A stretch of 64,000 nucleotides of DNA, taken from contig CAYSSR010000001.1 in the NCBI GenBank assembly GCA_964433755.1, forward strand, positions 1,240,001-1,304,000. The letters are read 5' to 3'. Below are positions 25,047-34,259 of the stretch, piece after piece. The stretch comes from JAUVXJ01 sp964433755. Its GTDB lineage: Bacteria > Chloroflexota > Anaerolineae > UBA7937 > B3-Chlor. The position numbers were made by a program, and so were the translations under genes. A model generated the notes under the pieces. It was not told the origin of the DNA. It did not search any database and saw nothing but the letters and a program-made list of their open reading frames with translations. Every line of letters begins with the position of its first letter. The stretch's first letter is position 1.

Positions 25047-25766
25047 CTACAAGCGCCCAACCGGGCAAACCGCCAGACAGACACCGCACACGGCGTTGTC
25101 AACACCCGTCCGCTCCAGGAGCAGTCTTCTGGCCGTCTCCCAGCAGGCCATGGCGTCTACCAAGGCCTGTCTCTCCAGCCCTGCCTCCCACTCCCGACCC
25201 TGGATGGCAGACGCGGGGCAGGCCTTCACACATGCTCTACACCGCCGGCATTCCCCGGCGACCACCGGCTCCCCCACTGGCAGGGGCATGTCGGTGAAGA
25301 CGGTCGCTAGCCTGATCCGTGGGCCGAACTGTGGAGTTACCAGGAGCGCGCTCTTCCCGATCCAACCTAGGCCGGCACGTGTAGCCGCGGTCTTGTGCTG
25401 GAAGGCGACGCTCAGTGTCTGGACCCATTCCCCCCCGCCCGGCTCGTCGGGCACTGTAGCCGGAAACGGCTCCGCCCGAAAACCCCGGCTGTGGATAGCC
25501 AGCGCTGCTCGCCCGGCGATCTCGTTGAGCGCGCGGTTAACCCGGGTGTACTCCCCGTAGTACTCGGCGGTGGGACCATCCTTGACCTCGGCCAGCGCCG
25601 CCGGGTCCAGAGCCACAGCGACGGAAACCGCTCGCGGCCAGCTCGCAAAGAGTTGGGGCGCGCTCCGCCCAAGGTCTGCGAACCCCACCAGCGAGGCTCC
25701 CCAGTCCAGGATCTGGCCGGCCACCCTCTCCGCCATCTCGAGCTCTTCGTCGTTTCGTGTCAACAC
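25047..25766 (-). CDS. 4Fe-4S double-cluster protein, epoxyqueuosine reductase-like
   Basis: About 239 residues with a C-terminal pair of 4Fe-4S sites: CRRCRACVKACPASAI (CxxCxxCxxxCP) and, after MACWE, CGVCLAVCPVG. This arrangement and the segment AGLGWIGKSALLVTPQFG are shared with QueG (epoxyqueuosine reductase) and its relatives. QueG is longer and ends in HEAT-like repeats that are absent here, so I call it QueG-related only. A tgt gene for queuosine insertion lies 6 kb away in the same window, but that does not prove the role. The start is uncertain: GTG at 25766 is chosen, ATG at 25736 is possible. TTGCTC-16-TACAAT with its -10 at 25912-25917 may be its promoter. Confidence 0.7.
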   Translation of the reverse strand: MLTRNDEELEMAERVAGQILDWGASLVGFADLGRSAPQLFASWPRAVSVAVALDPAALAEVKDGPTAEYYGEYTRVNRALNEIAGRAALAIHSRGFRAEPFPATVPDEPGGGEWVQTLSVAFQHKTAATRAGLGWIGKSALLVTPQFGPRIRLATVFTDMPLPVGEPVVAGECRRCRACVKACPASAIQGREWEAGLERQALVDAMACWETARRLLLERTGVDNAVCGVCLAVCPVGRL

Positions 25767-25955
25767 GTTCGGCTCCGCTCTCGCCCTGTGCGTACCTCGG
25801 GGCTCTTGGCCCAGGGCACCAACCGTAGCCAACAGTCATCCCCAACGATGCGAGGTGCCTCAGTAAGAGTCAGACTCACCTGGCAACGACGCCCACGCCA
25901 GACTCATTGGAATTGTAGCAGGTTCCGCCCGTGGAGCAAAGCTACCCGAGCCGTC

Positions 25956-25984
25956 TTGTGAAGCCTGCGTTGTGATGCTATAAT
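25956..25984 (+). promoter_or_regulatory. Promoter of the membrane EEP gene
   Basis: TTGTGA (25956-25961), 17-nt spacer, TATAAT (25979-25984) with an extended -10 TGC just before it. Confidence 0.75.
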
Positions 25985-26038
25985 GCCCTCGCGAGCCGAA
26001 CGCGAAGAAGGAGGCTGCGCCCATCGAAGGTGACAAAG

Positions 26039-28027
26039 ATGACTGATCGGTCCAACCCCCAGACGCTTACCTTTGACGAGGTCTCCCGAGGCCTGGCCTC
26101 GCTGGTGACCCCTCTGCTGGCTAGTCTGTTCTTCATCGAAGCGTTACGACTGTACTTCGCTGATCAGTACCTCATCGTGTGGGCCGCTCTCTTCTCGGAT
26201 CCGATCGACCTGGCCGGTCTCGCAGTGGGCGTGCTGATGCTGTCTGCTTTCTTCACGCCGCTCTTGCTGTCCTTGCTGCGGAGGCGGGCCAGCGCCTGGC
26301 GGATAGGGGTGGCGTCCGCCGTCGGCCTGGCGCTCGCTCGTTTGCTCTTGAGCGCCGGCCTGCCCTTCGAGATCGAAGCGGCCGCAAGCTGGCTGTGTGT
26401 CTCGCTTTTTGGCCTCTTCTTGCCCGCCCACTTCGCCGATCAACAGACGGAACACACCCCTCGGCGAGAAAGACGTTACCTCGTGGCAGGGCTCGCCCTG
26501 GCTCTGGCCTACGACATGGCTATCCGGACCCTGGGCTCTTCTCTGGATCTGAGCTTGCAGCCGGGCTGGCTACCGGTCCAGCTCCTGCTATCGTTAATCG
26601 CCATCGTGGCGGCGTACTCTGCCCCGTCCCCAAGCGGGCCTGCCGACCAGAGCACCGTCTTACCGCGCTGTCCTCGCTGGGCGGGGGTCCTGCTGCTAAG
26701 CAGCTTCGGGGCGCTCCTGTTTCTGGAATACAACCTGTTCTTGCACGCGAGTACTGTCGCCCGCTGGGTCTTGGTGGACTATGACTTGATGGCGATCCTT
26801 CTGCCCACGGCCACGGTCGTTGGCCTGCTCCTACCGCGCTCCAAGCGCCTTCACACGCTGCCTGCTGCGGTGATCCAGAATGTGGTGATCCTGGCTTCAG
26901 TAGCAGCCTTCTTGTGGAGCGATGGTTGGGTATCGGCGGCGGTGATCCTTGCAGCGCAGGTCTGCGTGATGCTCGACCTCCGGTTGCTCTTCCAGCTCGT
27001 TGCCTCCCACAGCTTCAGATGGGAGACGTCCACCATCGTGGGTATCGGCTTCTCCGTCAGCATGGTGTTGGCCTTCGTCCTCGCATTGATGTTGACTCTG
27101 ACCTTCGCCTACGCGTACACGTTGGACGTCTTTCGTGGCCTCGAACCGGTGCCGTTCTTTGCCGCTGCTCTCTTCCTGGGGGTTGCTGCCTGTGCAGGTG
27201 CGTACGCACGCCGGACAGGAGACCCCGCCCGGCCGGAGGTGCCCTGGATGAAGCAGTCTTTGGCCGCTCTGCCGGTAGTCCTGGTCCTCGTGGGGACCGT
27301 TGCTCAGCCGATCATCAATCCGCAGCCTTTGCCAGGCGGACGCATCGTCGTGATGAGCTACAACCTGCACCAGAGCTTCGGGATGGACAACAAGCTCGAT
27401 CTCCAGGAGGTCCTGACCACCATCAGGCAAGCCGACGCCGATGTCATGGGCTTCCAGGAAGCGGACGGGGGTCGGGTGCCGAGCATGTCCGTGGATCAGG
27501 TCCTCTGGCTATCCCGAAAGCTGAACGTGTACAGCGTCTACGGTCCCTCCTGGGGCAGCACGTACGGCGTCGCAGTGCTGAGCCGTTACCCTATCGTGTC
27601 TTACGAACGGCACTTGCTGACGAGTGAGAAGCAACAACGAGCCTGTCTGGAGACGACCATCGACCTCGGTGGCCAGACCCTTACCTTCTTCTCGGTGCAC
27701 CTCGGGCTCAACGCGGAAGAACGAGAGAGACAGTTGGACGAAGTGCTGGCCTATACCGCCCAGGCCCCGTCACCGAAGGCGCTGGTCGGCGACTTCAATG
27801 CTCACCCGGACTCGCACGAGATCAGCAGAGTATTGGAGCAGTTCGATCACGCGTTTGCGGTTGCCGGCACCGGCAACGGACTCACTTCCCCTGCGAACGC
27901 GCCGGAAGAAACCATCGACTACATCTTCGTGTCCCCGGACATCCAGGTTCTGTCTGCCGAAGTTCTGGCATCGCTGGCCTCTGACCATCTGCCCACGGTG
28001 GCGAAGATCGACCTGGGCGCGCGGTAG
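26039..28027 (+). CDS. Polytopic membrane protein with C-terminal EEP phosphatase/nuclease domain
   Basis: A 662-residue protein. Residues about 15-425 contain ten or more hydrophobic helices. After a linker, residues about 435-662 form an endonuclease/exonuclease/phosphatase domain: VMSYNLHQSFG (metal-binding Asn), MGFQEADGG (metal-binding Glu), GVAVLSRYPI, FFSVHLGL, VGDFNAHPD (Asp/Asn) and LASDHLPTVAKI (Asp-His). All catalytic residues are present. EEP domains joined to membrane helices cleave phosphodiesters in lipids or other small substrates at the membrane surface; the substrate here is unknown. The start ATG at 26039 is chosen because AAGGTG lies seven bases upstream; GTG at 26030 is less well served. 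Confidence 0.83.
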   Translation: MTDRSNPQTLTFDEVSRGLASLVTPLLASLFFIEALRLYFADQYLIVWAALFSDPIDLAGLAVGVLMLSAFFTPLLLSLLRRRASAWRIGVASAVGLALARLLLSAGLPFEIEAAASWLCVSLFGLFLPAHFADQQTEHTPRRERRYLVAGLALALAYDMAIRTLGSSLDLSLQPGWLPVQLLLSLIAIVAAYSAPSPSGPADQSTVLPRCPRWAGVLLLSSFGALLFLEYNLFLHASTVARWVLVDYDLMAILLPTATVVGLLLPRSKRLHTLPAAVIQNVVILASVAAFLWSDGWVSAAVILAAQVCVMLDLRLLFQLVASHSFRWETSTIVGIGFSVSMVLAFVLALMLTLTFAYAYTLDVFRGLEPVPFFAAALFLGVAACAGAYARRTGDPARPEVPWMKQSLAALPVVLVLVGTVAQPIINPQPLPGGRIVVMSYNLHQSFGMDNKLDLQEVLTTIRQADADVMGFQEADGGRVPSMSVDQVLWLSRKLNVYSVYGPSWGSTYGVAVLSRYPIVSYERHLLTSEKQQRACLETTIDLGGQTLTFFSVHLGLNAEERERQLDEVLAYTAQAPSPKALVGDFNAHPDSHEISRVLEQFDHAFAVAGTGNGLTSPANAPEETIDYIFVSPDIQVLSAEVLASLASDHLPTVAKIDLGAR

Positions 28028-28205
28028 GAGAGCCGGAACATCGGGGGTGGACCACAGCTGGCGTACGTCGGGCCCGGACCATCGAGTGTTGTGCTTCATG
28101 CACTCGACTGGCGGATACTGTGTGGAACTTGGTGGGTGCAGCCACCATCCCGGTGGGACTTGCGCTCGTATCTCTGTGATTTGCTGCTAGAAAGGAGCCT
28201 GTGCT

Positions 28206-28727
28206 GTGAGCCAACTGAGAACGGTGGCTGAGCTCATGGCCCTGTCGGCGCGGACGGCGCCCAAGGGCCGTGGGGACGATTTCATCGTTACTGAGATCGT
28301 CGAAGGAGACGCCCTGCGTGCGGTGGCGGACAAGATGGTCGAGTTCGGCGAGAGGACGGGCAAGGCCCTCTTCGACCGTGATGCCGACAACGTGATCCAC
28401 TCCGAAGCGGTTCTTCTCATCGGCATCAAGGGCGCAGACGCCTTGGGCCTCAACTGCGGGGCATGTGGGGAAGAGAGGTGCATCAAGACCAACACCTACG
28501 ATGGCGAGTTCCGCGGTCCCCAGTGCTCCCTGCGTATGCTGGACCTGGGCATCGCCATCGGCTCCGCCCTGAAGACGGCCAGCATGCTCAACGCCGACAA
28601 CCGCATCATGTACCGCATTGGGCCGGTGGTCAGGGAGATGGGACTGATAGACGCCGACGTGGTTTTGGGCATCCCTCTGTCGGCCACGGGCAAGAGCATC
28701 TACTTCGACCGCCAGTGGCCGCCATAG
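28206..28727 (+). CDS. DUF2148 ferredoxin-domain protein
   Basis: A 173-residue protein whose pattern matches DUF2148: ELMALSARTAPKGRG at the start, FFERTGKA-like ERTGKALFDRDADNV, the cysteine cluster LNCGACGEERC, a second Cys in GPQCSLRMLDLGIAIGSA and the C-terminal LGIPLSATGKSIYFDR. The four cysteines could hold an iron-sulfur cluster, as proposed for the family, but no biochemical role is established. It starts with GTG at 28206 after AAAGGAG. It stands alone, convergent with the response-regulator gene at 28777; no operon partner helps with its role. Confidence 0.83.
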   Translation: MSQLRTVAELMALSARTAPKGRGDDFIVTEIVEGDALRAVADKMVEFGERTGKALFDRDADNVIHSEAVLLIGIKGADALGLNCGACGEERCIKTNTYDGEFRGPQCSLRMLDLGIAIGSALKTASMLNADNRIMYRIGPVVREMGLIDADVVLGIPLSATGKSIYFDRQWPP

Positions 28728-28776
28728 CTCGGTCACGTGCTCGCTTCTGGCTCGACGTGGAGCCAGGCGTGACGGC

Positions 28777-30270
28777 CTACTCGGGACGCTGATCTGGGGG
28801 TGGCTTGGGGTGGGCGCGGGCGAACGCAGCGGTCTGGAATTGCCGGAGGAGTCGCGCATTGTCGATGGCTACGGCTGCATAGCCAGCGATGGAGCACAAC
28901 AAGCTCTGGTCGCCCTCGGTGAACGCGCCCTCCAGCTTGTTGACGACCTCAATGACGCCGATCGTCTCTCCCCTGGCGACCATGGGTACACAGAGGACGG
29001 ACTTGGTGAGAAAATCGGTGGATATGTCGACAGCCTTGTCGCGATTGGACACCTTTCCCACGTCGCGGATGAGGACCGGCTGAGCGGTCTCCGCTACACG
29101 CCCGGCGATGCCTTGGCCTATCTTCAATCGCAGAGGCTTCACCTGTTCGCTCTTCTCGCCCAGGGCGATCTGGAATACCAGCTCTCCAGCATCCTCGTCC
29201 ACCAGTAGCAGTGACCCTGCCTCTACCTTGAGCATGGAGTTCACCTTTTCCATGACCGTGGTCAAGGCGTGCTCCAGATCGAGAGTCGATGAGATGGCCT
29301 GTCCGACCTCATTCAGCAGAGCCAGTCCGTCGGCCCGAGCCTGGATGCCGTCGTACAATCGTGCGTTCTCAACTCCAACTGCCACGTAGTCCGCCAGCAC
29401 ACTGAGCAAGTACTTGTCACCACCAGAAAACGGTCTCTCGGCAGCAGGGCCAGCCACGGCCAGGGTGCCCACAAGCTTGCCTCGGATCTTGAGAGGGACG
29501 ATGACCAGACTCTCGGACACATCGCCGACCTCGGAGCCCTCTGGCGCCTCCTCGATGGGCGTTGGCAGGATCTTTGCTCTGCCGGTCTCCATCACCTCTC
29601 GTACCCTCGCCTCGTCGACCTCGATCCGACGCCCGTCCGTATTGTCTTCAGCTGAGTCCTGGCGCGCGGCGACTTGGAGAGACCCCGACTCTGGATCGAG
29701 CAGATGCAGGACGCCGTGCTGGGCCCCCGTCACGTACACCGCAGCCTCGACCGCGCGTTTGAGAAGATCCTCCAACTGCAACAGAGAGTTCATGGCTTGA
29801 CCGATGCCGTGGAGGATGTTGAATTCCTTGATTCGACGCTCCAGCTCTTTGTTCGCTGACTGGACCCGCTTCAGCAGCTCAGTTCTCTCCTTCCTGAGCC
29901 GCGATTCGCGCAGCGCCTGCTCGATGGCCTCCAGGATCTCCTCCATCTTGAAGGGCTTGGTGATGTAGTTCTTCACGCCCATCCTGAAGGTGTCGGCGGC
30001 AATCGTCTCGGAGCCATGAAAGGTGATGACGATGACGGGGATCTCGCTGCCCTTCTCGTTCAGGGCCTCCAGGACCTCCATCCCTGACATTCTGGGCATC
30101 TCCAGGTCGAGGATCATCAGATCGGGGTTCTCGCGCAGCGCCAGGGACAACCCCCCCTCGCCGTCGACGGCACTGAGCACTTCGTAGCCGTTGGGCCGCA
30201 GGACGTAGTCAGACAGGAAGTCGATCACGCCCTGCGCATCGTCAACCACCAGCACCTTCTCGGCAGCCAT
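28777..30270 (-). CDS. Response regulator with two GAF domains
   Basis: A 497-residue cytosolic signalling protein: receiver domain (about 4-125), coiled-coil linker (about 125-150), GAF domain 1 (about 150-310) and GAF domain 2 (about 320-480). The receiver has the acidic pair VVDDA, phosphoacceptor Asp55 in LMILDLEMP, VITFHGS with the switch Thr, and ITKPF with the conserved Lys. No kinase, HTH or cyclase output follows, so the GAF domains must be either the output or extra ligand inputs. It is the last gene of a four-gene unit (tgt, uppP, PstS-like, this gene) with gaps of 20-50 bp or overlaps. Phosphate sensing is a guess from the PstS neighbour. Confidence 0.87.
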   Translation of the reverse strand: MAAEKVLVVDDAQGVIDFLSDYVLRPNGYEVLSAVDGEGGLSLALRENPDLMILDLEMPRMSGMEVLEALNEKGSEIPVIVITFHGSETIAADTFRMGVKNYITKPFKMEEILEAIEQALRESRLRKERTELLKRVQSANKELERRIKEFNILHGIGQAMNSLLQLEDLLKRAVEAAVYVTGAQHGVLHLLDPESGSLQVAARQDSAEDNTDGRRIEVDEARVREVMETGRAKILPTPIEEAPEGSEVGDVSESLVIVPLKIRGKLVGTLAVAGPAAERPFSGGDKYLLSVLADYVAVGVENARLYDGIQARADGLALLNEVGQAISSTLDLEHALTTVMEKVNSMLKVEAGSLLLVDEDAGELVFQIALGEKSEQVKPLRLKIGQGIAGRVAETAQPVLIRDVGKVSNRDKAVDISTDFLTKSVLCVPMVARGETIGVIEVVNKLEGAFTEGDQSLLCSIAGYAAVAIDNARLLRQFQTAAFARAHPKPPPDQRPE

Positions 30271-30289
30271 GCTCTCCTCCCCGGCATCC

Positions 30290-31123
30290 CTATCCGGCGC
30301 GCCCGTACCTCCTGCCCACGATGACCTGTCCCGCGGGGCTGAGAACGAAATCCAGGAACGACTGCACGTCCTCTCCCGGGTCCTCTATCGTAACCAGAAC
30401 GAATGGCCTTGTCAAGGGATATTCATCCTGGCTCAGAGTCTGCAGATCTGGAAGAAAGCCATCGATCCGCACCGCGCGAGCGCCGAGGGGGATGCCCGCC
30501 GCGGACGCGTATCCGATGCTGGCGGGGTTGTCGGCCACGAAGTCGCCCACGGCTGAGCTTCCAGGCATGACGATGGCTGCCAGTGTCACTCGGTGGCCCT
30601 GCATCACCAACTCCTCGAAGGCCTGCCTCGTCCCGGACCCATCCTCCCGGCTCAGTACCTGGATATCTGCTTCCTCTCCTCCCACCTCCGACCACGCCAC
30701 GATGCCCCCGCCGAAGATGTCCGTGACTTGGCCCAAGGTCAGAGAGTCCACCGGATTGTGGCTGTTGACCAGGATGGCTATGGCGTCCCGGGCGATGACG
30801 GAGGCCTCCACGCTCTTCGCTTCCTCGAGGTCCAGGTCCCTCGATACCATGGCGATGTCCGCATTGCCCTCGCCGAGCGCCTCCAGCCCCAGCCTCGTTC
30901 CCCTGGCCTCGATGTCTATCGTGACGTAGTTGTATCGATCGCTATACGCGCTGGCCAACTCCTCCAGCAACGGCCGCATGGATGTGGACCCGGCTACCTC
31001 CAGATCAACGGGTGGATGAGGCTCCACTGTGGCCATACATCCCGTAGCCAGAGAACCGAGAACCAGGAGCAAGCTCGCTATTCGCCGTCCGGTTCGGCGC
31101 AGCCACGGCTCTCCGACGACCAT
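30290..31123 (-). CDS. PstS-like substrate-binding lipoprotein
   Basis: A 277-residue periplasmic-binding-protein fold (PBP-like, family of PstS). The N-terminus has a lipoprotein signal with lipobox LATGC, so the mature protein is lipid-anchored outside. AGSTSMRPLLEELA is the phosphate-binding start (GSTS), followed by IEARGTRLGLEAL, IAMVSRDLD, LSREDGSGTRQAFEE with the typical SGTR, and GSSAVGDFVADNPASIGY. No PstC, PstA or PstB genes are next to it. Such orphan PstS proteins may feed a distant transporter or act as sensors. The gene sits between uppP, which releases phosphate outside the membrane, and a response regulator. The ATG at 31123 follows GAAGGATC. Confidence 0.85.
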   Translation of the reverse strand: MVVGEPWLRRTGRRIASLLLVLGSLATGCMATVEPHPPVDLEVAGSTSMRPLLEELASAYSDRYNYVTIDIEARGTRLGLEALGEGNADIAMVSRDLDLEEAKSVEASVIARDAIAILVNSHNPVDSLTLGQVTDIFGGGIVAWSEVGGEEADIQVLSREDGSGTRQAFEELVMQGHRVTLAAIVMPGSSAVGDFVADNPASIGYASAAGIPLGARAVRIDGFLPDLQTLSQDEYPLTRPFVLVTIEDPGEDVQSFLDFVLSPAGQVIVGRRYGRAG

Positions 31124-31173
31124 GATCCTTCGTCTTCCTCCTGCTCGAAACAACACGGATGGCCGACGGCCGG

Positions 31174-31998
31174 CTACCGGACGGAGAAGAACGCCAGGAG
31201 GAGGGTGACCAGCCCCACCGCCCAACAATACGCCGCAAAAGGATACAGACTCTTGCGCCGAAGATAGCCCAAGAGGAATCTGATACTGAGGAAACCGCTG
31301 ATCGCAGCAGCGAGGAAACCACACAGCAGAGCCAGGGGCGATTCAGCCGCCAGAGGCATCCCCCAGAGATCCTTCAGCTTGTAGACGCCTGCCCCCAGGA
31401 TGATGGGGGTGCTCAAGAGGAATGAGAAGCGGGCCGCCGCCTCTCTGTGCAGACCCCTGCACAGTCCGGCACTCATCGTGGCCCCGGATCTCGAGATCCC
31501 CGGCGCGATGGCCAGCGCCTGCCCCAGACCCACTAGCAGCGCATCCGTCCAGCCGAGTTGGTCCAGACCCAGCGTTTTCTGCCCCAATCTCTCTCCTATG
31601 GTGAGGAGCACACCCGTGACCAAAAGGAGGATGCCCACGTAGACGGGAGCAGCGAAGAGGGCCTCGAACCAATCCTCGAAGGCAAAGCCCAGCACCGCAG
31701 CGGGCACCGTACCGAGCACAATACACCAGGCCAGCTTCCGCCGAGGGTCCCCAGCCAACGAGCGCTCCTTGAGGCTGAGCACACCCCCCGCCACCAACCC
31801 GCGGAGGTCAGCCCAGAAGAAGACCACCACGGCCGTGAGGGTACCCAGGTGCAGCATGGTGTCGAAGGCCAGGCCCAGATTCTCCCAGCCCAACAACCAA
31901 GGTACCAGTACCAGATGTCCGGAACTGCTGATCGGCAGGAACTCTGTTGCCCCCTGCACGATCCCCAACACGAGTGCCTGCCACAGGCTAGTCACCAA
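31174..31998 (-). CDS. uppP: Undecaprenyl-diphosphatase
   Basis: A 274-residue polytopic membrane enzyme that recycles the lipid carrier by cleaving undecaprenyl diphosphate to the monophosphate, needed for peptidoglycan and other envelope polymers. The BacA/UppP signatures are at the N-terminus (ALVLGIVQGATEFLPISSSGHL, with the catalytic Glu and Ser) and in the middle (ALAIAPGISRSGATM, with the catalytic Arg). Length is normal for the family. It starts with TTG at 31998 or GTG at 31995 behind GGAGGAG and overlaps the end of tgt by 11 bp, so the two are translated from one message. Confidence 0.93.
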   Translation of the reverse strand: MVTSLWQALVLGIVQGATEFLPISSSGHLVLVPWLLGWENLGLAFDTMLHLGTLTAVVVFFWADLRGLVAGGVLSLKERSLAGDPRRKLAWCIVLGTVPAAVLGFAFEDWFEALFAAPVYVGILLLVTGVLLTIGERLGQKTLGLDQLGWTDALLVGLGQALAIAPGISRSGATMSAGLCRGLHREAAARFSFLLSTPIILGAGVYKLKDLWGMPLAAESPLALLCGFLAAAISGFLSIRFLLGYLRRKSLYPFAAYCWAVGLVTLLLAFFSVR

Positions 31999-33184
31999 CT
32001 CTCTCCTCCGAGGTTCTTCTCTTGCTCAACCAAGCCTCCTTGTCTCGCCGAGCCGCCCCATAGTCGGCCACCCTGTAGGAGGCCAGGAACTCTTCTCTCG
32101 CGCTTGGGAAGCGGTCCTCCAGTATGGCGTCCCGTATCTCGCGGATCAGAGTCAGCATGAAGCGTAGATTATGTAGAGTCGCCAGATGTAGCCCCAGGAT
32201 CTCATTGGCGAGGATCAGGTGCCGCAGGTAGGACCTCGAGAAGTGCTGGCATGCGTAGCAGGAACAGCCGCTGTCTACGGGAGCGGCGTCGTCCTTGTGG
32301 CGCGCGTTGCGGATGTTCACACGTCCTTGGCGAGTGAAGAACGTGCCGTTGCGCGCCACGCGCGTTGGCAGGGCGCAGTCGAAGATGTCAATGCCCCTCC
32401 CTACACACTCGAACAGGTCCTCTGGTGACCCGACCCCCAGCAAGTGCCGGGGCTTGTCGTCGGGAAGGCAAGGGATAGTCACGTCCAGCATGTCGTGCAT
32501 CAGCTCTTTGGGCTCACCGACGCTCAGCCCACCTATGGCATATCCGGGGAAATCCAAGGAGGCCAGGAAGCTGGCACTCTCCGTGCGGAGATCCGCGAAG
32601 GTGCCACCTTGCACTACGCCCTGCATCATCTGATCCCGTCGCTCGTGCGCCCTCAAGCACCGCTCGGCCCACAGGTGGGTGCGATCCAGAGCCAGGCGAT
32701 TGTGCTCGTGGTCACTGGGATACGGGGGGCACACGTCCAGCGCCACGACCAGATCGGCGCCAAGCTGCTCTTGTATGGCGATGCTCTTCTCGGGGGTGAG
32801 ACGATGTTCTGAGCCATCCACGTGGGAGCGAAAGGTCACCCCGTCGTCGTCGATGTCGCGCAGATGCTCCATGCTGAAAACCTGGAATCCGCCGCTGTCC
32901 GTCAGTATGGGACCATTCCAGCCCATGAAGTCATGCAGCCCGCCCAGCTTAGCCACGATCTCCGCTCCAGGCCGGAGATACAGGTGGTACGTGTTGGCCA
33001 CGACCAACTGGACGCCCAACTCCTCCAGGTCGCGCGGAGTCATCGTCTTCACCGTGGCCTGTGTGCCTACCGGCGCAAACACAGGCGTCGGGATTTCTCC
33101 ATGCGGCGTGGTCAGAACGCCAGCGCGAGCCCTGCTACGCTGGCACGTCTTCTCTAGGGCGAAACGAAAACCGTTCGTGTCCAT
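31988..33184 (-). CDS. tgt: Queuine tRNA-ribosyltransferase (tRNA-guanine transglycosylase)
   Basis: A 398-residue enzyme that exchanges guanine-34 for preQ1 in tRNAs with GUN anticodons. Family marks: VKTMTPRDLEELG, ANTYHLYLRPG, the catalytic Asp in TDSGGFQVFS, YAIGGLSVGE, the nucleophile Asp in GIDIFDCALPTR, RNGTFFT, and the zinc site CSCYACQHFSRSYLRHL. The ATG at 33184 is only 12 nt from a TATAAT (33202-33197), so the message would be almost leaderless; no ribosome-binding site is visible. It heads the operon tgt-uppP-PstS-response regulator. Confidence 0.93.
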   Translation of the reverse strand: MDTNGFRFALEKTCQRSRARAGVLTTPHGEIPTPVFAPVGTQATVKTMTPRDLEELGVQLVVANTYHLYLRPGAEIVAKLGGLHDFMGWNGPILTDSGGFQVFSMEHLRDIDDDGVTFRSHVDGSEHRLTPEKSIAIQEQLGADLVVALDVCPPYPSDHEHNRLALDRTHLWAERCLRAHERRDQMMQGVVQGGTFADLRTESASFLASLDFPGYAIGGLSVGEPKELMHDMLDVTIPCLPDDKPRHLLGVGSPEDLFECVGRGIDIFDCALPTRVARNGTFFTRQGRVNIRNARHKDDAAPVDSGCSCYACQHFSRSYLRHLILANEILGLHLATLHNLRFMLTLIREIRDAILEDRFPSAREEFLASYRVADYGAARRDKEAWLSKRRTSEERVGD

Positions 33185-33196
33185 GTTCGACCGTGG

Positions 33197-33226
33197 ATTA
33201 TAGTGCAACCGCAAGGCAACTTCCAA
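33197..33226 (-). promoter_or_regulatory. Promoter of the tgt operon
   Basis: Minus strand TTGGAA (33226-33221), 18-nt spacer, TATAAT (33202-33197). Transcription would begin about five bases before the ATG. Confidence 0.6.
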
Positions 33227-33512
33227 GCAGGTTCACTGCTTGGGCCGCGCCTACGGAGCCGGATGCGGGCTGGACACAAGAATAGAATCGTGCTTTAGTA
33301 CACACTCAAGCTGCGCCGCTCGCTGACCATTCTCCAACCTGGCGGTGCAGCACGCCTAGACCAGGGCGGGACCAGAACGCTATGTGCGTCAACTGGTCTG
33401 CCAGGGGTTCGGCCCCGCCCACCAACGGGGTTATCCTTCTCCCTTGGCCTGCCGGACATCCGGCGGAGTCCTGGCGAGGACATCAGCCCCATCCTCCAAC
33501 GAGGGTTCTCCA

Positions 33513-34259
33513 ATGATCATCGATTCCCACACCCACGTGGACAGGGTCGGTTGGTACGACCCGCCCGAGACTATTCTCCGCCTTATGGATGAGGCGGGCA
33601 TAGACAAGAGCATCATCATGACCTATGGTGATGCCCCCGATGTCGAGGGCTCCCTCGAATACATCGCCGAGGCTGTCCAGAAGTATCCCGATCGCCTCAT
33701 CGGCTATGCCAGGATGAACCCAGGGCGCGGTGAGGAGGCCCACCGGCTGTTTCGGAAGGCGATGGAGGAGTATGGGTTCAAAGGTCTGAAGTTACATCCG
33801 GTGGGCAATCTCTGTCATCCAGCGGGGCCAGAGACCATCGAGATGATCCAGATGGCCCGCCGCTACAACGCGCCGGTGTTATTCCACTGTGGAGACGAGG
33901 AACTGACCCTCCCCCTCCAGATTGCCCAGGCGGCCGAGGAGTGCCCTGAGGCCACCATCATATTGGGACACATGGGGGGCTACTTCCACTGGAAGGACGC
34001 GATCCGAGTGGCGGAGAGATATGACAACGTCGTGCTCGATACTTCAGCGTTGCCTTACCCGCAGGCCATAACAGAGGCCGTGGAACGCGTTGGCTCCCGG
34101 CGCATCCTCTACGCCAGCGACGGACCGGGGTGCGACCCACGGTTGGAGGTTCACAAGGTCAAGATGGCACATCTGAGCCCGGAGGACGAAGAGGCCGTCT
34201 TCCACCTTAGCATCGAAGCGATCCTGGGCAGAGTGGCCTCCGCTGGAGGTGGATCATGA
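33513..34259 (+). CDS. Amidohydrolase-2 family metal-dependent hydrolase
   Basis: A 248-residue TIM-barrel protein of the amidohydrolase-2 (ACMSD-like) group. Metal-binding residues are all visible: IIDSHTHVD (HxH), VLFHCGDEE, ILGHMGG and the Asp in YASDGP. These enzymes hydrolyse or decarboxylate small ring or acid substrates; the true substrate is unknown. The ATG at 33513 follows GAGGG. The open frame extends upstream to 33384 without a likely start. The stop overlaps the start of the next, related gene (ATGA), so the pair is translationally coupled. Confidence 0.82.
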   Translation: MIIDSHTHVDRVGWYDPPETILRLMDEAGIDKSIIMTYGDAPDVEGSLEYIAEAVQKYPDRLIGYARMNPGRGEEAHRLFRKAMEEYGFKGLKLHPVGNLCHPAGPETIEMIQMARRYNAPVLFHCGDEELTLPLQIAQAAEECPEATIILGHMGGYFHWKDAIRVAERYDNVVLDTSALPYPQAITEAVERVGSRRILYASDGPGCDPRLEVHKVKMAHLSPEDEEAVFHLSIEAILGRVASAGGGS

